Shown: positions 9,262 through 18,368, numbered from the stretch's first letter. The stretch is 54,582 nt of DNA from Cytobacillus praedii (GCF_001439605.1 NZ_LMBX01000033.1:1-54582), one strand, 5' to 3'. The notes: a model not told the origin generated them from the letters alone. Translations and numbers: made by a program.

Positions 9262-9420
9262 ATGAAAAAGATACTTGTAAAGAGCCTATTAACTTTAGGA
9301 ATCTTAAGTGTAGGATTTTTTAGCACAGGTGCAGCTGCTTTTGCTGGGTATCCTCCACAACATGGTATTGAAGCAGCTGATTCAGTAATTAATCCTTATG
9401 GCTATCCCCCACAGCACTAA
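9262..9420 (+). CDS. exported pro-peptide with two GYPPQH copies, candidate signalling peptide
   Basis: 52 residues, start ATG with GGGTGGTG seven bases upstream. Residues 1-28 are a classic Sec signal peptide: KK near the start, a hydrophobic core, and AAAFA before the likely cleavage site. The released part is only 24 residues and begins and ends with the same hexapeptide GYPPQH (29-34 and 47-52); the second copy is the C-terminus. Four of the six codons differ between copies by silent changes, so the repeat is kept at the protein level. Position, size and export signal match PapR/NprX-type pheromone precursors, and the regulator gene lies directly upstream. The role as ligand of that regulator is inference. 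A terminator follows. Confidence 0.8.
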   Translation: MKKILVKSLLTLGILSVGFFSTGAAAFAGYPPQHGIEAADSVINPYGYPPQH

Positions 9421-9446
9421 ACTTTGAATTAGTATAATTCCCGAAC

Positions 9447-9486
9447 AAAAAGATTCCCGCTAAACTTTAGTGGGAATCTTTTTTCC
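9447..9486 (+). terminator. terminator of the regulator/peptide unit
   Basis: AAAAGATTCCCGCTAAA pairs with TTTAGTGGGAATCTTTT, followed by T. It closes the peptide transcript. Confidence 0.88.
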
Positions 9487-9836
9487 TTTGGCTGTGATAA
9501 ATAAATAGATAAAATATAGGTTGAAATATTAGATCGTCATATTCATTTCTATCTTAGGAATCCGCTTGTTTCACCTTAAAAATAATTTCAGTGTAAATAT
9601 TCTATTATTCTTTTTATACTTGAATTCCTTCTGCAATTTCTGCCTCTGATAAAGCCATGATAACCCCTAGAAACAAAAATCAGTAAAACAAAAAATAAGG
9701 ATTAAGAATAGGATGGAAAAAGCTTTCGGACTGATTTCTATATAAGTTTCCTATGCTGTACAGAAAAGATGAACGCAGTAACCAAGTGATTAGATTTTTC
9801 ATCGGATGAAACTTATAAGTAAAATAGTTCAAAAGC
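9487..9836. other. intergenic region without a supported gene
   Basis: About 350 AT-rich bases. A 14-codon frame on the minus strand (9614-9658) has a weak ribosome site but no recognisable content. Nothing else was seen. Confidence 0.4.
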
Positions 9837-10055
9837 TCATTCAAATAAGGTGACAATGAATATGATCCATACCCCTATCACAAGTAATAAAAACCACCAA
9901 CCCATAAACATAAGGAACTTTTTTAAAAATGGCTTGCCAGAGAATTTATTTGAAAAAGAGCTCACTTTTAAAACGCCTTCAGGATGCTTTAACAGCATAT
10001 ATGAGAATGTGCCGAAGATTAAGGTGAAAAATAGCGAAATTACAAACATTTCCAT
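9837..10055 (-). CDS. small two-span membrane protein, unknown function
   Basis: 72 residues with membrane segments at about 4-22 and 48-70, joined by a basic loop containing KKF. GGGAGGT precedes the ATG by about 8 bases. No family is recognised. It stands alone between the peptide gene and the secreted protein gene at 10359. Confidence 0.65.
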   Translation of the reverse strand: MEMFVISLFFTLIFGTFSYMLLKHPEGVLKVSSFSNKFSGKPFLKKFLMFMGWWFLLLVIGVWIIFIVTLFE

Positions 10056-10358
10056 TTGTAATAACCTCCCGCCTTTTAGATTTCTTATAGTTTACTATTT
10101 AGAAGGAATTTCCATCAACATTTCTTGAAAGTACGGAGATAAGCAGATGAAATTTAATGATAAAGAGGTTATCTATAATGAAAAGAAGATATGCTTAATC
10201 TGGAATCACAGGTAAGAGAAGAAAAAATAATCATGTGTAGGATATTTATAAGACAGGTTTATACAAATATTTAACAATGTATTTCTATTAATGTATAGAA
10301 ATATTTAGATATAAGTAGTAAAATCTTCATTATATGTAAATATTAGGGGGTATAGGTT
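10056..10358. other. intergenic region upstream of the secreted protein gene
   Basis: About 300 bases. A 22-codon frame at 10147-10215 has a weak GGAG-type site but nothing recognisable. AT-rich, with no confident promoter. Confidence 0.35.
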
Positions 10359-11162
10359 TTGAAAAAGATTTTTAGCTTATTGCCAGTACTGCTTATGATT
10401 GCTGTTCTATTTTCGCCCTTAGATAGTGCCCATGCTGAAAAAATAATTGTTAAATGGGGGAAAATTACTCTCAAGGAAGGGCATATAGGAAAAGTAATAA
10501 TCAACAAGGATACTCAACTGTATAAATTGGATAAAGATAATAAACTTACCAGTGTACGTACTTTAAAGAAGGGGGAGGAATTTGGAGTCTACTCTAAAAA
10601 AACGGATAAAACACACGGGATTTTATATGGTCTAGGTTCAAGTCAATTTGTAAAAGACTCAAAATCGCTCACATACCAAACCCCATCTAAAGAAAAGAAA
10701 GAACTTGTAGGAAAAGAAAGAATTTGGCTAAGAAACCCTGATTTTTATGAAAACAACAAAGGAGAAATTGTAGACTTAAAAAATTTACAAGAAGCAGTTT
10801 TAATAAGTTCGGAAAAGAATTCTGAGCTTAGCAGCTTAAATATTAAAATTAAAATCGAAGATAAATATTTTACATATCAATACGTAGATGAATCGTTTAT
10901 TGAAGCAAGTTATTTAACAAAGAACCCATTTAAAACATTTAAATTTTCTGATACCATATGGAATCTTATCAAAAATGAAGAAGTACAGACAGGTATGAAT
11001 ATGGATCAAGTATTGTTGTCCTGGGGGTACCCAGATGATCTAAATAGCTATGACTCAGATTATATTGCAATAGAACAGTGGATATATGGGGATATACTAG
11101 ATGGTGGCGCTATTTACCTGTATTTTGATAATGGGACTTTAACATCTTGGCAGGAGTTCTAA
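10359..11162 (+). CDS. secreted protein with WGK N-domain and BamE/SmpA-like C-terminus
   Basis: 267 residues, TTG start 8 bases after AGGGGG. A signal peptide covers residues 1-26 (cleavage near SAHA-EK). Residues 30-110 form a beta-rich domain with KWGKITLKEGHIGKV, LKKGEEFGVYS, YGLG and YQTPSKEKK. The same blocks in the same order occur in the protein at 31456-32580, so the two are paralogues over this part. The C-terminus from about residue 212 (GMNMDQVLLSWGYPDD, EQWIYGD, YLYFDNGTLTSWQ) resembles the SmpA/OmlA (BamE-like) fold found in many Bacillus exported proteins. Function unknown; an envelope role is inferred. A terminator follows. Confidence 0.75.
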   Translation: MKKIFSLLPVLLMIAVLFSPLDSAHAEKIIVKWGKITLKEGHIGKVIINKDTQLYKLDKDNKLTSVRTLKKGEEFGVYSKKTDKTHGILYGLGSSQFVKDSKSLTYQTPSKEKKELVGKERIWLRNPDFYENNKGEIVDLKNLQEAVLISSEKNSELSSLNIKIKIEDKYFTYQYVDESFIEASYLTKNPFKTFKFSDTIWNLIKNEEVQTGMNMDQVLLSWGYPDDLNSYDSDYIAIEQWIYGDILDGGAIYLYFDNGTLTSWQEF

Positions 11163-11239
11163 TTTTTATTGACCTTCTAATAGGTTGTACTCATTTATGT
11201 TAATTTTAAGATATTTATTGTTAATAAAGAATGTTAAGT

Positions 11240-11265
11240 GGCCGCTATTTATGCGGCTTTTTTTT
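11240..11265 (+). terminator. intrinsic terminator
   Basis: GCCGC pairs with GCGGC around a short T/A-rich loop, then eight T. It is the likely end of the 10359 transcript, about 80 bases after its stop. Confidence 0.7.
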
Positions 11266-11524
11266 ATTTTGAAAACTCAGCAGCATTCATATAGAAATTT
11301 AGCCGTTTTAATCGTTTTCCAAAAAGCGGTATATTGATATTCTTCATTTGATTTTTCAAAAAATTCCAAGCTTCACTCCTCCATCAAAAATCTTATTTCT
11401 TAAGCAGGGAAGATATATTCAGAATAGTAAGAAATATCTATAGTATTTCACCTAATTCGTACCATTAATTAACTGGTAAATTATGCTATTCTACTAGTAT
11501 TAAAAGGAAATGGAGGGAATAGAA

Positions 11525-11878
11525 GTGAAAAAGCAAATGGCAATATTGTTGATTTTTCTGCTAGCAATCTCTACACAAGCCTTTGCATCATCGAATAACT
11601 ATATGCTAACAAAAGGCGAGAAAGGTGAAGTTGCGGAAAAGACGATAGTTACTGATGTAAATGAAGATTCAATGGAAATGGACTTACAGCAAACAAATGA
11701 TCCTGGAGAAGAACTAGAACCGAATAAAATGGAGGAATTATCAATTAATCTTGATGAAGATAATTCGTCAGCTGCCGAAACACTCTGCTTTGTATGTTCC
11801 AAATATGTATATAATGATAATCCAAAGTTCTATGTTTGTGTTGATGGATATTGGAGTAAAAATTGTATGATTAAATAA
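11525..11878 (+). CDS. small secreted protein with a cysteine-rich C-terminus
   Basis: 117 residues from a GTG start with GGAGGG seven bases upstream; an ATG at 11510 overlaps that site and is unlikely. Residues 1-21 are a signal peptide (cleavage after TQAFA). The middle is very acidic. The last 30 residues hold four cysteines (CFVC, YVC and NC near the end), suggesting disulfides or metal binding. I do not recognise a family. It faces the ECF sigma/anti-sigma operon across a shared bidirectional terminator. Confidence 0.65.
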   Translation: MKKQMAILLIFLLAISTQAFASSNNYMLTKGEKGEVAEKTIVTDVNEDSMEMDLQQTNDPGEELEPNKMEELSINLDEDNSSAAETLCFVCSKYVYNDNPKFYVCVDGYWSKNCMIK

Positions 11879-11882
11879 AAGG

Positions 11883-11919
11883 AAAAATCGGCTTAGCTTT
11901 CGCTTAGCCGATTTTTTTA
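11883..11919. terminator. bidirectional terminator
   Basis: AAAAATCGGCTTAGC pairs with GCTTAGCCGATTTTT around a four-base loop, with A and T flanks. It serves the secreted protein gene and the anti-sigma gene. Confidence 0.9.
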
Positions 11920-11928
11920 CTGCCGGTG

Positions 11929-12540
11929 TTACCTAGGCTTTTTAATATAATGAGGTAATGAACTGGCATATTCAAAAAATACATTGCTTTTTTCTTCTGG
12001 AACATAATAATATTTATCTTTATTCAGTTCTTTTAAATACACTTCTCCCTCTTCTTCCCAAACCTTTATTTTTAGTATTTCTGGTCCTGTAAGTGTAATC
12101 AACAAATCATATGATGGATCAGTTACAGGTTTAAACGTGCTTATTTCTGCACTTTTTAGCATTTCAAATACAATTTTACTCCCATTGTCATCATCTATAA
12201 TGAACGTATCTTTCTGATTCTCCTCTTCTCCTGGTAAGAAAGAAGTTTCTAGCTTTGATGTGGCTAGTCCCATTTGGACAATTTCTTTTCCATCAATACT
12301 AGACAGTATGTCAGTACCATTATTTAGTTCCGTTTCGGAAAATATTATAAACACAAATAGAAAACATGCTGCGAGCGAGACCATACCTGTTAAGACTTTT
12401 GGAAGTACTCGCCTCTTATTATCTGATTTTCTGCTTATCTCGGACATCATTCTTTGGAAGGTCTGCTGTTTTTGGCGGCTTGAACGAGGAATGTCATTTA
12501 ATTCCTGAAATGACAGCTCACTTTCAGATAACTTCTTCAC
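11929..12540 (-). CDS. probable membrane anti-sigma factor paired with the ECF sigma gene
   Basis: 203 residues from a GTG start with AAGGAGGG six bases upstream. An N-terminal cytoplasmic part of about 45 basic/polar residues is followed by one membrane segment (about 48-67, LTGMVSLAACFLFVFIIFSE) and an external domain of about 130 residues. Its start overlaps the end of the sigma gene by 17 bases, the usual arrangement for translationally coupled sigma/anti-sigma pairs. No His-Cys zinc motif (HxxxCxxC) of ZAS anti-sigmas is present, so it would bind its sigma in another way. The anti-sigma role rests on context and topology. Confidence 0.7.
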   Translation of the reverse strand: MKKLSESELSFQELNDIPRSSRQKQQTFQRMMSEISRKSDNKRRVLPKVLTGMVSLAACFLFVFIIFSETELNNGTDILSSIDGKEIVQMGLATSKLETSFLPGEEENQKDTFIIDDDNGSKIVFEMLKSAEISTFKPVTDPSYDLLITLTGPEILKIKVWEEEGEVYLKELNKDKYYYVPEEKSNVFFEYASSLPHYIKKPR

Positions 12541-13051
12541 TGTTTTCCCTCCTTTTCATCAATTCTTTTTTTAATGCTGCTACAGCTCTTGAGGTTGTTA
12601 TTTTTACTCTGTTTTCATTCCAATTTAATATTTCAGCTGTTTCTTTTATAGAAAACTCTTTTATTTTCCTTAGAATTAGTACTTCCTGATAACTTAGTTT
12701 TAAATCCCGGATTGCCTCGTATAATATGGTTACTCTTTCACCTTTCATTACAATCTCTAATGGGGTTTGTTGATTGGACTCAAATTGAAACTTGTCTATT
12801 GAAAAAAAAGTGAATAAACGCTTTTTCCTTAAATAATCGATCGTCACATTTCTGGAAATACGGAAAAGCCATGTAAACAAATGAGATTCACCATTAAATT
12901 GATCCAAACTTCTATATGCCTTAATAAAGGTGTCCTGTGTTAAATCTTCAGCTACCTCGTTGTCATTTACAAGAAGGTAAATATAGCTGAATATTTTATC
13001 ACTATATTCTAGATATAGATGTTCAAAAGCATCTGCAGAGACTTTTTCCAT
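12524..13051 (-). CDS. ECF RNA polymerase sigma factor
   Basis: 175 residues. Region 2 (about 5-75) has the core-binding and -10-melting signatures (YSDKIFSYIYLLVNDNEVAEDLTQDTFIKAYRSL, then TWLFRISRNVTIDYLRKK). Region 4 (about 110-165) carries LKLSYQEVLILRKIKEFSIKETAEILNWNENRVKITTSRA, a helix-turn-helix that reads the -35. ATG 13051 follows GGGGAGCGGGTGA; a TTG at 13069 is in frame but lies over that site. It is first gene of a two-gene operon with the membrane protein that should restrain it. The signal sensed is unknown. Confidence 0.9.
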   Translation of the reverse strand: MEKVSADAFEHLYLEYSDKIFSYIYLLVNDNEVAEDLTQDTFIKAYRSLDQFNGESHLFTWLFRISRNVTIDYLRKKRLFTFFSIDKFQFESNQQTPLEIVMKGERVTILYEAIRDLKLSYQEVLILRKIKEFSIKETAEILNWNENRVKITTSRAVAALKKELMKRRENSEEVI

Positions 13052-13078
13052 TTCACCCGCTCCCCTCAAGCATATTGT

Positions 13079-13106
13079 TAGACGAATCAGATCGAAAAAG
13101 GAAACA
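13079..13106 (-). promoter_or_regulatory. possible ECF-type autoregulatory promoter
   Basis: On the minus strand, TGTTTC, a 16-base spacer and CGTCTA, 28 bases before the sigma start. The CGTC -10 and the 16-base spacing fit ECF promoters, but the -35 departs from the usual TGAAAC. Confidence 0.35.
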
Positions 13107-13314
13107 CATTATGAGCTGATTTTTTTAGCAAAAGCAGTTGATCTCCCTGACCCTCGAATGCACATGCAGCCTCTTTCAAAAACGGCAAAGAATATCCTTT
13201 CTTATGAGACTCGTCTAATTCTATGCATAAGGGGGAACAAGAAGGTTCCACATTTTGTATGTAATATTGTCTACCATACCAATCGTTAGAAATATTTCCT
13301 AGTATCTTTTTTCC
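13087..13314 (-). pseudogene. possible start-less gene remnant upstream of the sigma gene
   Basis: A 75-codon open frame on the minus strand between two stops, without ATG or ribosome site. It reads protein-like (for example NDWYGRQYYIQNVEP and GYSLPFLKEAACAFEGQ). I do not recognise it. It overlaps the proposed sigma promoter, so it is either a decayed gene or chance. The rest of 13052-13904 holds no supported gene. Confidence 0.22.
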
Positions 13315-13904
13315 TTATATTCACGAAGGGAAAGTGAATCTATTTCCAATTTCCTATTCACGTGGAGAATGTAGGCATTTGGAATCTTTTTTCTTTAAAT
13401 TTTGTAACTAAATCTTTAAGTCTGTTACTTTTATATTTCAAACTCATTATTGTTTATTTTCAAAAAAGTTACACATCTTATTAACTATTTCAATTACATT
13501 TTTTCTAATAAATATTTTGATAGGTCAAAAGACTTGGTGTCTAAAGCTCCCTTTCGTAATAACCATGAGACTTTTATGAAAAAATACCTCCACATTCCTT
13601 CTTCTCATTTTTTCATGAGACAAAACTCAAATGATAATTTTCTAACAAAAAAGGAGCATTTTCAGCTAAGCAGAATGATATATAACTGAATCTTTTAGAC
13701 TAAATGTCTTTTTTACTCTTAATACCTTCCTATCATTTTAATCTGGTACACTTTTCCTTCGGGAGTATTCGACAACTTTCTTTTTTTTTATTAGCTAAAG
13801 TTTCTGTAACAGGGGTCTTTTCCCCAAACTGGAGGTGGTTATTTTCTAACAGGAAAAAGTGTTTATTAGGTGTAATTAAACAAATTGATGAGGAGGAATT
13901 TTTT

Positions 13905-16900
13905 GTGGGGAAAAAAAGAAAAGTACGATTCCGTTTGCTGTCCATCCTGTCGATCGCGTTTTTGGTTCTCCCCCTCATGTTTCCTAATATGGGGCATGCA
14001 GAAGCTAATAGTTCACCGCACACTTCACTAAAGAAATCATCCCTAGAATCGACCAAAAGCAAGATTAGCAGCCGATTACAAGATGAATTCGATAAACAGG
14101 ATCAAGTTACATTCTTAATAAAATTTAAAGAACAATCTGATCCTGCAGCTGCAGCAAAAAAGGCAGAAAAGAATGCATTAAATCAAAATCTTACTCCTGC
14201 AAAAGCTAAATACATGAAGCGATCAGCAGTCCTTTCAGCACTTAGATCAACAGCTATTGAAACTCAAGGATCTGTAGCAGATTTCCTCCAAAAGCAAGAA
14301 AAAGAAGGCAAAGCTAAAGAAATTCAATCCTTCTATATTGTCAATGCTATCGCAGTTACAGCAACAAAAGATGTTATGGAACAAGTTGCTGCCTTCCCAG
14401 AAGTAGAAAAAGTTCTTCCAAACGAAATGAGACAACTTCATATCCCAGAAAAAGTTGCAGAAAAACCATCTATGCAGCTTGGAAAAGAACCGAAAGCGAA
14501 TACAAATGCAATTGAATGGAATATCGAACGTGTTGGTGCACCAGCTGTTTGGGAAATGGGTATTGATGGTTCAGGCACAGTTGTTGCTTCCATTGATACA
14601 GGTGTACAGTGGGATCATCCAGCATTAAAAGAAAAATATCGCGGCTATAATCCAGCCAATCCAAATTCTCCAACACATGAATTCAACTGGTTTGATGCTA
14701 CTGCAGGAAGAGCAGCAGCATATGATGATCAAGGTCATGGAACACATGTAACGGGTACAATGGTGGGAAGTGAGCCAAATGGTGCGAATCAAATCGGGGT
14801 CGCTCCTGGTGCGAAATGGATTGCTGTTAAGGCATTTACGGCGAGTGGCGGATCAGATAGTGATCTACTAGCTGCAGGCGAATGGATTTTAGCACCAAAG
14901 GATGCTGCGGGAAATCCACATCCTGAAAAAGCGCCCGATGTTGTTAATAACTCATGGGGTGGAGGTCCAGGGCTAGATGAATGGTACCGTCCAATGGTTC
15001 AAGCTTGGCGTGCAGCGGAAATCTTCCCAGAATTCTCAGCAGGAAATACTAGAGCAGGAAATCCTGGTGGACCGGGCTCTATTGCCAACCCAGCTAACTA
15101 TCCAGAATCATATGCTACAGGTGCAACTGACATAAATAATGGACTAGGAAGCTTCTCGCTTCAAGGCCCATCTCCATATGGAGAAATCAAGCCTGATATT
15201 GCTGCACCAGGTGTAAATATTCGCTCATCTGTCCCTGGAAGCAACTATGAAGGCGGCTGGAATGGAACTTCTATGGCAGGACCGCATGTTTCAGCAGTTG
15301 CGGCATTGCTTCGACAAGTTGATTCAAGCCTAACCGTGGAAGAAATCGAAGAGATTTTAATGACAACAGCTACACCGTTAACGAATGGAACATATCCGAC
15401 ATCACCAAATAACGGTTTCGGATCAGGTCTTGTTAATGCTTTCGATGCGGTTTCCTCTGTTATTTCCGGTCTTGGAAAAATCAAAGGCCAAGTTGCAAAA
15501 GAAGGCAATGATGATGAAGCGCCACAAGTAGAACATAATGCACCTCAGGAAACATACGCAGGAATGGACCTGCCTCTAGAACTGAAGGCAACTGACAATG
15601 TTAGTGTATTGAATGTTGTCCTCGAATACTTAAAATCGGATGGAAGCTGGGCGACTGTCCAAGCAAGCAGAGTTTCTGGAGATTACCAAGATGGAACATA
15701 TTCGGCAGCCATTCCTGGTGATGACATCGCCGTTCCTTCTGTATCTTACAAATGGAAAGTCAATGATTTTGGTGGAAACGAAGTTGGAACAGATACGTAC
15801 CAAGTTTCCGTTAAGCCTGGAATCACTGTTGGCTATTCCCAAGATTTTGAATCAGAACCTATTGGCTGGACATCATACGGAGTAAAAAACAGCTGGCAAT
15901 GGGGAGTGCCAACTTCTGGACCAAGCAAGGCCGCTTCTGGTGAAAAGGTGTTTGCTACTAACCTCGCAGGAAACTATGATACCAGTGCAAACATGACTTT
16001 AGTTATGCCGCCAATCGATCTTCCAGAAGGTAACGCATTCCTGCAATTTAAACAATGGCATAACCTCGAAAGAAACTATGATTATGGCCATGTTTTTGTC
16101 TCTACTGATATGGAAAACTGGACGCAAAAGCTTCGCGTGAATGATATCACTGCTGATTGGGTTAACGGTGAAGTAGATTTAAGCGAATATGCGGGCCAAA
16201 GAATCTATGTCGGTTTTAACGTAACAACAGATGGTTCTGTTGTTAGACCAGGCTGGTACATTGATGATGTTCAGCTTGCTAACACACCACTTCAGGCTTC
16301 TAATAAAGCACAGCTTGGCACGACAAAATCAGATACTGCTAAAAATGACTCCAAAGCTGCATTAAAGGATGAAAAAGTCGAACCAAATAAAATTGCACCT
16401 AAGAAGGATGCGCTCGTGAAGGATGAAGGCAGCCAAAAACAGCCTGCACCTGCACTTCTTCCAATAACAGCTGAGGTAAGTATTTTAGAATCAGGCAGAT
16501 CTGTGTTTACAAATCCTCAAGATGGAACGTATGAATTTACACATGCATCTGGCAGCTTTACTGTTCAGGCGGAAGCATATGGCTATCGCTCACAATCTCA
16601 GACTGTAAATGTTCCGCAAGATGGGGAAGCAACTGCAAACTTTGTCCTTGAAGAAATCCCTCAAGGAACGGTGACTGGAACTGTTACAAACGAAGCAACT
16701 GGGGAGCCAATTTCGAATGCAACGCTTCTTTTAGTTGAAGATGCAGCTGTTCAGCCAGTTGAAACAAATACAAACGGTGAATATTCATTAACAGCATATG
16801 AAGGTACCTATACATTGAAAGTGATGGCACCTTCCTACTATAGTCAAGAAATCGCAGTTACTATTAGCGAAGGCACAATTGAACAAAACGTACAGTTAAA

Positions 16901-18326
16901 GCCATTTATCGGATACCCTGGTGAAATTGGCTATGATGACGGAACAGCAGAAAATGCACGTGCATTCTACGATGCAGGAAATGGCTGGGCGGTTAAAATG
17001 AGTCTAGCAGAAGGACAAAAAAGTGCCATGGTTACTGGTGGGTTATTCCGTTTCTGGGATACTGAGTGGCCAGTTCCAGGAGGTACTGGATTCAAGGTTG
17101 AAGTCTATGATGCAAGCGGTCCGGATGGAGCTCCTGGTAAAAAATTAGCGGGGCCATTTGATGCAACTGCTCTAAGAAACGGTGAATGGACACATGTGGA
17201 TTTAAGCGAGCATGGAATCATGGTTAACGGTGATTTCTACATGGTTTACATCCAAAGTGCAATTAATACAAGTTCTCCTGGCTTAGCAACAGATGAAAAT
17301 GGACCAAATGCGAAGCGAAGCTGGCAGCTGGTCGGTGGAGCATGGACTCCTTCTCCAGCAGAGGAAGGAAATTATATGATCCGTTCCACTGTCAATTATG
17401 AAGTAACAGCACCAGTTATTACCTCTCCTAAAGACGGAGACTATACAAAAGAAGGTACAGTGAAAGTTGAAGGTACAACTTCACCAGCTGCAACTGTTAA
17501 GATCTTCAATAATGATGAAGAAATTGCCACAACAGAAGCAACAGCATCAGGAACCTTCTCTGCAGAGGTTTCATTGACAGAAGGCGAGAATATCCTAACT
17601 GCAAAAGTAACAACAGACCTAGGATCAACTGATGCTTCTAATCCTGTAAAAATCATTTTTGATCAAACAAGTCCTGAACTGGAAATTATCTCACCAGAAG
17701 ACAAGTCGCAAACAAACAAAGAAACTGTCACAGTGGAAGGAACAGTTTCTGATGAGCATTTAGAATCTGTTAAAGTAAATGGGCAAGATGCGAAAATAAC
17801 GGACGGAAAATTCTCTCTTCGCATTCTGTTAAATGAAGGAGAAAACATTATTACTGTTGCAGCGCAGGATAAAGCTGGAAACAAAACTGAGAAAACAGTA
17901 ACTATTCATGCCGTTTACACTGCTCCTGCCATTGAAAATCTTCTTCCAACCGATGATAAAGAATTGAAGAAGGGTGAGTCAGTTAAAATTGAATTTGATA
18001 GTGCACCTGGACTTAAAGCAACCTTTGCCATCAGAATGCCTTTAACAAATGCTGGCGATATTGCTAATGCCACTGAGCTTCCTATGATGGAAACTGCTCC
18101 AGGACATTATGTAGGTTATTATACAGCCACTTCGAATGTAAAAGCCCCTGGTGCTGAAATTGAAGTGAAAGTTACGGATGAATTTGGCAACGAAACACGT
18201 AAAGTTGCTGATGGCAAGCTGTATATTAATGAGAAAAAGAAGAAAGAAGAAGATAAAAACGACGACAGCAAGGATGAAAAAGATCCAGAAAAAAATGAAG
18301 AAGAAAACGGGGATGCACGTAACTAA
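13905..18326 (+). CDS. bpr: secreted subtilisin-like serine protease, bacillopeptidase F type
   Basis: 1473 residues from a GTG with GAGGAGG upstream; the longer upstream frame reads through untranslated leader. A basic signal peptide ends near residue 33. A propeptide/inhibitor domain (about 50-185) is followed by the S8 domain with Asp231 (SIDTGVQWDHP), His278 (GHGTHVTG) and Ser456 (GTSMAGPHVS). Beyond about 600 come a jelly-roll-like domain as in immune inhibitor A (YSQDFESEPIGW, WYIDDVQL), carboxypeptidase regulatory-like repeats (GTVTNEATGEPISNATL) and Ig-like beta domains (TSPKDGDYTKEGTVKVEG). The tail is very rich in Lys, Glu and Asp. The length is close to B. subtilis Bpr (about 1430). 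It degrades extracellular protein. It is monocistronic with its own terminator. Confidence 0.93.
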   Translation: MGKKRKVRFRLLSILSIAFLVLPLMFPNMGHAEANSSPHTSLKKSSLESTKSKISSRLQDEFDKQDQVTFLIKFKEQSDPAAAAKKAEKNALNQNLTPAKAKYMKRSAVLSALRSTAIETQGSVADFLQKQEKEGKAKEIQSFYIVNAIAVTATKDVMEQVAAFPEVEKVLPNEMRQLHIPEKVAEKPSMQLGKEPKANTNAIEWNIERVGAPAVWEMGIDGSGTVVASIDTGVQWDHPALKEKYRGYNPANPNSPTHEFNWFDATAGRAAAYDDQGHGTHVTGTMVGSEPNGANQIGVAPGAKWIAVKAFTASGGSDSDLLAAGEWILAPKDAAGNPHPEKAPDVVNNSWGGGPGLDEWYRPMVQAWRAAEIFPEFSAGNTRAGNPGGPGSIANPANYPESYATGATDINNGLGSFSLQGPSPYGEIKPDIAAPGVNIRSSVPGSNYEGGWNGTSMAGPHVSAVAALLRQVDSSLTVEEIEEILMTTATPLTNGTYPTSPNNGFGSGLVNAFDAVSSVISGLGKIKGQVAKEGNDDEAPQVEHNAPQETYAGMDLPLELKATDNVSVLNVVLEYLKSDGSWATVQASRVSGDYQDGTYSAAIPGDDIAVPSVSYKWKVNDFGGNEVGTDTYQVSVKPGITVGYSQDFESEPIGWTSYGVKNSWQWGVPTSGPSKAASGEKVFATNLAGNYDTSANMTLVMPPIDLPEGNAFLQFKQWHNLERNYDYGHVFVSTDMENWTQKLRVNDITADWVNGEVDLSEYAGQRIYVGFNVTTDGSVVRPGWYIDDVQLANTPLQASNKAQLGTTKSDTAKNDSKAALKDEKVEPNKIAPKKDALVKDEGSQKQPAPALLPITAEVSILESGRSVFTNPQDGTYEFTHASGSFTVQAEAYGYRSQSQTVNVPQDGEATANFVLEEIPQGTVTGTVTNEATGEPISNATLLLVEDAAVQPVETNTNGEYSLTAYEGTYTLKVMAPSYYSQEIAVTISEGTIEQNVQLKPFIGYPGEIGYDDGTAENARAFYDAGNGWAVKMSLAEGQKSAMVTGGLFRFWDTEWPVPGGTGFKVEVYDASGPDGAPGKKLAGPFDATALRNGEWTHVDLSEHGIMVNGDFYMVYIQSAINTSSPGLATDENGPNAKRSWQLVGGAWTPSPAEEGNYMIRSTVNYEVTAPVITSPKDGDYTKEGTVKVEGTTSPAATVKIFNNDEEIATTEATASGTFSAEVSLTEGENILTAKVTTDLGSTDASNPVKIIFDQTSPELEIISPEDKSQTNKETVTVEGTVSDEHLESVKVNGQDAKITDGKFSLRILLNEGENIITVAAQDKAGNKTEKTVTIHAVYTAPAIENLLPTDDKELKKGESVKIEFDSAPGLKATFAIRMPLTNAGDIANATELPMMETAPGHYVGYYTATSNVKAPGAEIEVKVTDEFGNETRKVADGKLYINEKKKKEEDKNDDSKDEKDPEKNEEENGDARN

Positions 18327-18338
18327 GTAATCTTCGTC

Positions 18339-18368
18339 AGGCCCATTCATCTGTGATGGGCCTGTTTT
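18339..18368 (+). terminator. terminator of the protease gene
   Basis: AGGCCCAT pairs with ATGGGCCT around a nine-base loop, then GTTTT, just after the protease stop codon. Confidence 0.85.

Noticed and set aside
9614..9658. 14-codon minus-strand frame with a weak ribosome site
   Set aside because: Too short and without a regulator or export signal to support it as a peptide gene.
9850..10128. 92-codon plus-strand frame opposite the two-span membrane protein
   Set aside because: The minus-strand frame has a GGGAGGT site and membrane segments; the plus frame has neither.
10147..10215. 22-codon plus-strand frame with a GGAG-like site
   Set aside because: No recognisable content; could be chance.
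12260..12689. Plus-strand frames opposite the sigma/anti-sigma genes
   Set aside because: Shadows of two well-supported minus-strand genes.
13450..13689. 79-codon plus-strand frame before the protease gene
   Set aside because: No ribosome site, low-complexity composition and no motif; probably chance in AT-rich DNA.
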